From NCBI GenBank assembly GCA_019420465.1, contig JAHZHB010000018.1, forward strand, positions 1-11,012: a stretch of DNA of 11,012 nucleotides, written 5' to 3'. The translations under genes were made by a program, and so were the position numbers. Position 1 is the first letter of the stretch, and each line of letters starts with the position of its first letter. Positions 6,596-11,012 of the stretch are shown in pieces. Origin of the DNA: Lachnospiraceae bacterium. GTDB taxonomy: Bacteria; Bacillota; Clostridia; Lachnospirales; Lachnospiraceae. A model generated the notes under the pieces. That model saw only the letters and a program-made list of their open reading frames with translations, was not told the DNA's origin and made no database searches.

Positions 6596-7222
6596 ATGTC
6601 AGCTATTATCGTAAATGCCATGGGCGATACCTGCCCGATCCCGGTAGTAAAAACCAAAAACGCTATCAAAGAGATGACAGAGAGTGGAACTGTGGAGATT
6701 CATGTAGACAATGAGATCGCCGTACAGAACCTGACTAAGATGGCGAAGGTCAAAGGATATCCGGTCCATGCGGACAAGGTAGCCGAGGGCGAATACCATG
6801 TGTTTATGGAGATTAAAAAGGAAGCTTCTGCAGCTGTGCAGGAGCAGCCGGAGGAAACCGTATGTATCCCCAATGCAGTAAAAAAGAACAAAGTGATCGT
6901 GATCAGTGCTGACCAGATGGGACAGGGCAGCGAGGAACTGGGAAAAACGCTGCTAAAAGCTTTTCTGTATGCCGTGACGCAGCAGGATGAACTGCCACAG
7001 ACCATGCTGTTTTACAATGGCGGTGTGCATATGACATGTGAAGATTCTCCGGCACTTGAGGATCTGAAGACACTGGAAGCACAGGGCGTGGAGATCATGA
7101 GCTGTGGTACATGTCTGGACTACTATGGACTTACAGAGCAGCTGAAAGTCGGCACAGTGACCAACATGTATGTGATCGTTGAAAAGATGGAACAGGCAGA
7201 TCTGGTCATCAAGCCGTGTTAA
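6596..7222 (+). CDS. yedF: Sulfurtransferase-like selenium metabolism protein YedF
   Basis: This 208-residue protein joins two small-carrier folds. The TusA-like N-terminal domain (1-75) has the CPxP motif, DTCPIP with C13, which in TusA proteins carries a persulfide. The DsrE/DsrF-like domain (about 97-208) shows VIVISADQMGQGS, MLFYNGGVHMTCE and SCGTCLDYYGL with C170 and C173. This is the layout of the selenium-associated YedF family. Further cysteines are C90, C148 and a C-terminal C208. The start follows AAGGAG (6583-6588) by 7 nt; an in-frame ATG at 6563 has no such site and adds a non-conserved tail. The cysteine-desulfurase-like gene begins 26 nt later, so the two form an operon. Involvement in Se or S delivery is inferred from family and neighbours. 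Confidence 0.93.
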   Translation: MSAIIVNAMGDTCPIPVVKTKNAIKEMTESGTVEIHVDNEIAVQNLTKMAKVKGYPVHADKVAEGEYHVFMEIKKEASAAVQEQPEETVCIPNAVKKNKVIVISADQMGQGSEELGKTLLKAFLYAVTQQDELPQTMLFYNGGVHMTCEDSPALEDLKTLEAQGVEIMSCGTCLDYYGLTEQLKVGTVTNMYVIVEKMEQADLVIKPC

Positions 7223-7232
7223 AAAAGGCAAA

Positions 7233-7238
7233 AGGAGG
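7233..7238 (+). promoter_or_regulatory. Ribosome binding site deciding the aminotransferase start
   Basis: AGGAGG lies only 1 nt before the ATG at 7240 and 10 nt before the ATG at 7249. The second start gives MLYLDNAATT, the usual first residues of this enzyme family. The GTG at 7216 lies inside the yedF coding sequence and upstream of the site. Confidence 0.7.
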
Positions 7239-7248
7239 TATGACGGAT

Positions 7249-8397
7249 ATGCTGTATCTGGATAATGCCGCTACGACTCTGCAAAAGCCGCCCTGCGTCG
7301 GTGAGGCTGTACTGAAGGCCATGCAGGGTGCCGGTAATGCCGCACGGGGCGTCAATGAGGCCTCTCTTACGGCTTCACGTATTGTGGAAAGTGCCAGAGC
7401 ACAGATCGCGACGTTTTTTGGCTTTTCACTGCCCCACCGGGTGTGTTTTACACAGAATGCAACAGAAAGCTTAAATACGGTGATCCAGGGCATGCTTTCG
7501 CCGGGAGATCACGTGATCACAACCGTTATGGAGCATAATTCCGTCCTTCGTCCGCTGTACCGGATGCAGGAGGAAAAAAAGCTTGAAATTACCTGGCTGG
7601 GTGCAGACGAAAATGGCCGTGTTTTATGGCACATGCTGGAGCCTGCGATCAGAAAAAATACGAAAGCCCTGATCGTCCACCACGCTTCCAATGTGACAGG
7701 CAATGTCAACGATCTGTACCGGCTTGGCGCCATCTGCCGGGCGCACGGACTGTACCTGGTGGTGGATGCGGCCCAGACGGCGGGGGTGCTGCCTGTGAAT
7801 ATGGAACAGATGGGAATTGATGTCCTTTGTTTCACCGGTCATAAAGGGATGCTCGGCCCGCAGGGGACCGGCGGAATCCTTGTGGGTGAAAATGTCCATA
7901 TCCGGCCGTTAAAAGAGGGTGGTTCCGGTATCCATTCGTTTGATAAAAGACAGCCGGAGGTCTATCCGGAGCATCTGGAAGCCGGAACTTTAAATGTGCC
8001 GGGAATCGCCGGTCTTATGGCTGCGGTGCGCTATATCCGGGAAAAAGGCGAGAGTGATCTGGCTGCCCGGGAACTTACGGCGGCACAGACGTTTTACCGG
8101 CAGGTAAAAGATATTCCCCATGTGCAGCTGTACGGAGACTACAGCTGCTGGGATGAGGGGATGAGGACGGGTATCGTTTCCCTGAATCTGGAAGGCTACA
8201 GTTCGGCAGAGGTAGCGGATGAGCTGATGGAGCGCTTTGGTATAGCCACACGTTCCGGGGCGCACTGCGCTCCGCTGGCACACAGGACACTGAAAACAGA
8301 AAAACAGGGGATCGTCAGATTCAGTTTTTCTTCTTTTTCCACAGAAGAAGAGGCATTGCAGGCGGCAAAGGCGGTGGAAACCCTGGCGTGTGAATAG
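7249..8397 (+). CDS. Cysteine desulfurase-like class V aminotransferase
   Basis: This PLP enzyme (382 residues) of the class V aminotransferase / NifS-SufS superfamily would remove S from cysteine or Se from selenocysteine and hold it on an active-site cysteine. Seen: YLDNAATT at the N-terminus; MEHNS with H96 stacking on PLP; VDAAQTAG with D173 and Q176; the Schiff-base lysine K199 in FTGHKGMLGPQGTGG; and the catalytic cysteine C340 in RSGAHCAPLAHRTL. All key residues are present. It most resembles the cysteine desulfurase-like subfamily typified by Enterococcus faecalis EF2568, which occurs in selenium-dependent molybdenum hydroxylase clusters. Sitting 26 nt behind yedF, it probably donates to YedF and perhaps to the DUF3343 protein. 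Substrate preference (Cys, Sec or other) cannot be read from sequence, and IscS/SufS housekeeping duty is less likely without iscU or suf neighbours. Confidence 0.93.
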   Translation: MLYLDNAATTLQKPPCVGEAVLKAMQGAGNAARGVNEASLTASRIVESARAQIATFFGFSLPHRVCFTQNATESLNTVIQGMLSPGDHVITTVMEHNSVLRPLYRMQEEKKLEITWLGADENGRVLWHMLEPAIRKNTKALIVHHASNVTGNVNDLYRLGAICRAHGLYLVVDAAQTAGVLPVNMEQMGIDVLCFTGHKGMLGPQGTGGILVGENVHIRPLKEGGSGIHSFDKRQPEVYPEHLEAGTLNVPGIAGLMAAVRYIREKGESDLAARELTAAQTFYRQVKDIPHVQLYGDYSCWDEGMRTGIVSLNLEGYSSAEVADELMERFGIATRSGAHCAPLAHRTLKTEKQGIVRFSFSSFSTEEEALQAAKAVETLACE

Positions 8398-8398
8398 T

Positions 8399-8420
8399 TT
8401 TTCCGGCAAATACCGGAAAA
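8399..8420 (+). other. Perfect 8-bp hairpin after the yedF operon
   Basis: TTTTCCGG (8399-8406) pairs with CCGGAAAA (8413-8420) around CAAATA. It begins two bases after the stop codon of the aminotransferase gene. The run of T precedes the stem and the run of A follows it, the reverse of an intrinsic terminator, and the nearest T-tract (8445-8451) is 24 nt away. It may protect the mRNA 3' end or act as a weak terminator. The sequence does not decide. Confidence 0.5.
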
Positions 8421-8463
8421 GTTGAGAAAAGTATGAGAGATTCCTTTTTTTAGAGCGATTTTA

Positions 8464-8472
8464 TGGTATAAT
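8464..8472 (+). promoter_or_regulatory. Extended -10 promoter of the sodium symporter gene
   Basis: TGGTATAAT is a perfect -10 hexamer (8467-8472) with the TGn extension. The -35 region is only a T-rich run near 8445-8451, tolerable for an extended -10 promoter. Transcription would start near 8479, about 33 nt before the ATG. The short leader contains TCCC-GAAA-GGGA (8483-8494), a GNRA-tetraloop hairpin, just before the ribosome binding site. Confidence 0.75.
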
Positions 8473-8511
8473 ATCTCATTATTCCCGAAAGGGACAAAGG
8501 GAGAATAGCCA

Positions 8512-9834
8512 ATGAAAAAGAGAGAGTCATTTAACAGCAGGTGGGGCTTCATCCTGGCCTGTATCGGTTCAGCAGTCGGTATGGGCAATATATGGATGTT
8601 TCCCACCCGTGTTTCTTTGTACGGGGGCGGATCATTTCTGATCCCCTATTTTATTTTTGTTGTACTGATCGCGTGTACGGGTGTGATCGGCGAGATGAGC
8701 TTTGGACGTGCGACGAGATCCGGCCCGATCGATGCCTTCGGTATGGCCTGTGAACGCAAAAATAAGAGAAAAATCGGTGAAAGCTTAGGTATGATCCCGG
8801 TGATCGGGTCGCTGGCCATGGCGATCGGTTACACGGTGGTCATGGGCTGGATATTAAAGTATGCGGCGGGTACCTTTACCGGTGCAACACTGGCGCCTGC
8901 CAGTGCCGAAGAGTACGGCGCCGCCTTTGGCAGTATGGCCAGCGCTTTTGGTAATACCACATGGCAGGTGGCTGCACTGGTACTTTGTATGGTGATCATG
9001 ATGTTTGGTATCGGCAAAGGGATCGAAAAGGCAAACAAGATCATGATGCCGGTGTTTTTTGTCCTGTTTGTGCTGCTTGGTGTTTATGTTTTCCTGCAGC
9101 CGGGTTCTGCAGCGGGCTACCAGTATATATTCCGTATCGATCCGGTGGCATTAAAAGATCCCGCAACATGGATCTTTGCGCTGGGACAGGCCTTTTTCTC
9201 CCTGTCCGTAGCCGGAAACGGTACACTGATCTACGGTTCCTATCTTTCCGATGAGGAAAATATCCCGGCATCAGCCGGCCGCGTAGCGCTGTTTGATACG
9301 ATCGCCGCTATACTTGCGGCGCTGGTCATCATTCCGGCCATGGCAACGACGGGTGCACAGCTTGACCAGGGTGGTCCGGGACTTTTGTTTATCTATCTGC
9401 CGAATCTGATCCGTTCCATGCCGGGAGGACGTCTGGTGGCGATCATATTCTTTGTGGCTGTACTGTTTGCGGGTATGACATCTTTGTTAAACCTGTATGA
9501 GGCGCCGATCGCTACTGTACAGGAAAAGTTTCATCTGTCCCGTGTCCCGGCCTGCGGTATGATCGCAGTGATCGGTGTCGTGGTATCTGTACTGATCCAG
9601 GGAATCGTTTCTGACTGGATGGATGTGCTTTCCATTTATATCTGTCCGCTCGGTGCCGGTCTGGCAGGTATCATGTATTTCTGGGTATGCGGCCGTGACT
9701 ATGTAGAAGAGCAGGTAAACAAAGGCAGAGAAAAAAAGATCACAGCATGGTATTATCCGCTGTGTAAGTATCTGTTTGTTCCGATCTGCTTTATCGTTCT
9801 GATCCTTGGCATTGCCCTGGGAGGTATCGGTTAA
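8512..9834 (+). CDS. Sodium-dependent transporter, NSS (SNF) family
   Basis: This is an inner-membrane LeuT-fold symporter that takes up a small substrate, in bacteria usually an amino acid, with Na+. It has 440 residues and about 11 membrane segments, as in MhsT/Tyt1-type members rather than 12. TM1 is recognisable as GFILACIGSAVGMGN (12-26) followed by IWMFP. TM3 has GYTVVMGW (106-113), the unwound TM6 is SLSVAGNGTLIYGS (230-243), and TM8 has FAGMTS with T323/S324 at the Na2 site. The arginine normally found in the GNxWRFP motif (LeuT R30) is a methionine here (M29), while its gate partner in TM10 (D371 in WMDVL) is kept. AAAGGGAG lies 8 nt before the ATG. The substrate cannot be named from sequence. 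The CmpB-like gene follows 35 nt later with no terminator between, so the two are probably co-transcribed. Confidence 0.93.
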   Translation: MKKRESFNSRWGFILACIGSAVGMGNIWMFPTRVSLYGGGSFLIPYFIFVVLIACTGVIGEMSFGRATRSGPIDAFGMACERKNKRKIGESLGMIPVIGSLAMAIGYTVVMGWILKYAAGTFTGATLAPASAEEYGAAFGSMASAFGNTTWQVAALVLCMVIMMFGIGKGIEKANKIMMPVFFVLFVLLGVYVFLQPGSAAGYQYIFRIDPVALKDPATWIFALGQAFFSLSVAGNGTLIYGSYLSDEENIPASAGRVALFDTIAAILAALVIIPAMATTGAQLDQGGPGLLFIYLPNLIRSMPGGRLVAIIFFVAVLFAGMTSLLNLYEAPIATVQEKFHLSRVPACGMIAVIGVVVSVLIQGIVSDWMDVLSIYICPLGAGLAGIMYFWVCGRDYVEEQVNKGREKKITAWYYPLCKYLFVPICFIVLILGIALGGIG

Positions 9835-9869
9835 AACTGGCGTGACGTACTGAGACAAAGGAGAAACGT

Positions 9870-11012
9870 ATGTTTTTTGGTTATACATTTATGGAACTTT
9901 GCATCCTGTTTTTCGTCTATGGTTTTGCAGGATGGATTCTTGAGACGGTCTATGCTACGATCCGTCACCATGCATTTTCCAACCGTGGTGCCATAAACGG
10001 CCCGTTTTGTGCCACCTATGGTATCGGTGGAGTGATCATTACCCTGACGGTGCATGAACTGACCGGTATCTGGCTGTTTCTGTTCAGTATGGTCTATGCT
10101 ACGGTCGTAGAGTGGATCGGTGGTCATATGATCGAATATTTCTGGCACAGACGCCTGTGGAATTATCAGAACCGCCGGTTTAATCTGGATGGCTATATCT
10201 GTCTGCCGGCATCTCTGTTATGGGGTGCACTCGGTTATATCATCGTCCGCTGGGGTAATCATCTGGTGCTGCAGGTCACCTATATGCTTCCATATATTCT
10301 GCGCATCGTGCTTTTGTGGATCCTGGCCGGCATGTTTGCCGCCGATGTGCTCGGCACCCATTTTTTCATGCAGCAGCGTGGGAAACATATAGAAGAATGG
10401 AAACAGTCCAACAGGCGCATAGCCAACATCACAGCCATGCTCGAAAGCCGTATCGTAGCGTCTGTGGAAAAACGTATGCAGAAAGCCTACCCGCAGGCAG
10501 AAAAGCAGGAAAAGGCAAAAGAAAAACAGCAGATCTTTGCCCTGGGCTGCAGTTTTTACAAACTGGTCTGGATCTTTTTTGTCGGATCTTTTCTGGGAGA
10601 TGTCACCGAGACGATATTCTGCCGTCTGCGCGGAGGCATCTGGATGAGCCGCAGCAGTCTGGTCTGGGGTCCGTTCAGTATTGTCTGGGGTATGGCCATG
10701 GTGTTTGCGACCGCTCTGCTGTACAAAGCCATCGAAAAGAGCAGCTTTTATATTTTCCTCACCGGTACGTTTCTGGGTGGTGCGTACGAATACCTTTGCA
10801 GTGTTCTGACAGAGCTGTTTTTCGGCAAGGTGTTCTGGGACTACAGCAAGATCCCCTTTAACCTTGGCGGCAGGATCAACCTTTTGTACTGTTTCTTCTG
10901 GGGTCTGGCCGCCGTCGTCTGGATCCGCGGAATATATCCATGGTTCTCCAGACTGATCGAAAAGATCCCGATGACCACAGGAAAGGTTCTTTCATGGCTT
11001 ATCATTCTTTTT
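9870..11012 (+). CDS. Tandem CmpB-like membrane protein (3' end outside window)
   Basis: The frame is open for 381 codons to the window end, with AAAGGAG 6 nt before the ATG. The product is a polytopic membrane protein of the PF06541 type, usually labelled putative ABC transporter permease on weak grounds. It holds two homologous halves. Copy A (about 16-122) shows GFAGWILET, INGPF, VVEWIGG, LWNYQNRRFNLDGY and a final LWG. Copy B (about 237-345) shows GSFLGDVTET, VWGPF, AYEYLCS, FWDYSKIPFNLGGR and FWG. Between them lie hydrophobic segments and a charged, probably cytosolic linker rich in Lys, Glu and Gln (about 168-221). No ATPase or substrate-binding gene is adjacent in the window, so an ABC role is unsupported. 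It probably shares the symporter transcript. Confidence 0.82.
   Translation, partial: MFFGYTFMELCILFFVYGFAGWILETVYATIRHHAFSNRGAINGPFCATYGIGGVIITLTVHELTGIWLFLFSMVYATVVEWIGGHMIEYFWHRRLWNYQNRRFNLDGYICLPASLLWGALGYIIVRWGNHLVLQVTYMLPYILRIVLLWILAGMFAADVLGTHFFMQQRGKHIEEWKQSNRRIANITAMLESRIVASVEKRMQKAYPQAEKQEKAKEKQQIFALGCSFYKLVWIFFVGSFLGDVTETIFCRLRGGIWMSRSSLVWGPFSIVWGMAMVFATALLYKAIEKSSFYIFLTGTFLGGAYEYLCSVLTELFFGKVFWDYSKIPFNLGGRINLLYCFFWGLAAVVWIRGIYPWFSRLIEKIPMTTGKVLSWLIILF

Noticed and set aside
6596..8397. Selenocysteine codons or a SECIS element in the Se/S genes
   Set aside because: All reading frames end at ordinary stops after complete domains, key positions are ordinary cysteines, and no in-frame TGA with a following conserved extension was seen.
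8441..8451. T-tract before the symporter promoter as an intrinsic terminator
   Set aside because: No stem ends directly before the T run; the hairpin at 8399-8420 is 24 nt upstream. The T run more likely forms the -35 region of the extended -10 promoter.

Overview
The window reads as chromosomal DNA of an anaerobic Firmicute, most likely a Clostridia of the Lachnospiraceae type. The basis is gene order (infB-rbfA-nrnA-truB-ribF), strong AGGAGG-like ribosome binding sites, a long Lys/Arg/Gly-rich insert at the N-terminal side of IF2, and a selenium/sulfur-carrier cassette of the kind known from Clostridia and enterococci. Species cannot be fixed from the sequence alone. Ten protein genes are supported. 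Nine are on the plus strand and one is on the minus strand. The first (infB) and the last (a membrane protein) run off the window.

Region 1 (1-6266) is the 3' part of the conserved translation operon: initiation factor IF2 (infB), ribosome-binding factor A (rbfA), a DHH-family nanoRNase/pAp phosphatase (nrnA), tRNA pseudouridine-55 synthase (truB) and the bifunctional riboflavin kinase/FAD synthetase (ribF). All are co-directional. rbfA and nrnA overlap by 14 nt. A strong hairpin without a U-tract sits in the infB-rbfA gap. An intrinsic terminator closes the operon after ribF.

Region 2 (6182-8397) is a small sulfur/selenium-trafficking cassette. A short DUF3343 (Se/S carrier-like) gene is on the minus strand, facing ribF. 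Divergent from it are yedF (a TusA-like plus DsrE-like fusion) and a class V, cysteine-desulfurase-like PLP enzyme. The inferred logic is that the PLP enzyme mobilises S or Se from (seleno)cysteine and the two small cysteine carriers pass it on. No selD, selA, selB or molybdenum-hydroxylase gene is in the window, so the acceptor is unknown. The divergent intergenic region (6419-6595) holds a promoter for the minus gene, a weak -10 for the plus genes and a perfect 12-bp inverted repeat just downstream of it. The ribF terminator lies inside the antisense of the DUF3343 coding sequence.

Region 3 (8398-11012) starts with an extended -10 promoter. It drives a neurotransmitter:sodium symporter-family transporter and, 35 nt later, a membrane protein made of two tandem copies of a CmpB-like (PF06541) domain, cut by the window end.

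I did not find a clearly new system. The best candidates for follow-up are the Se/S cassette with its palindrome, the terminator embedded in the opposing gene, and the infB-rbfA hairpin.
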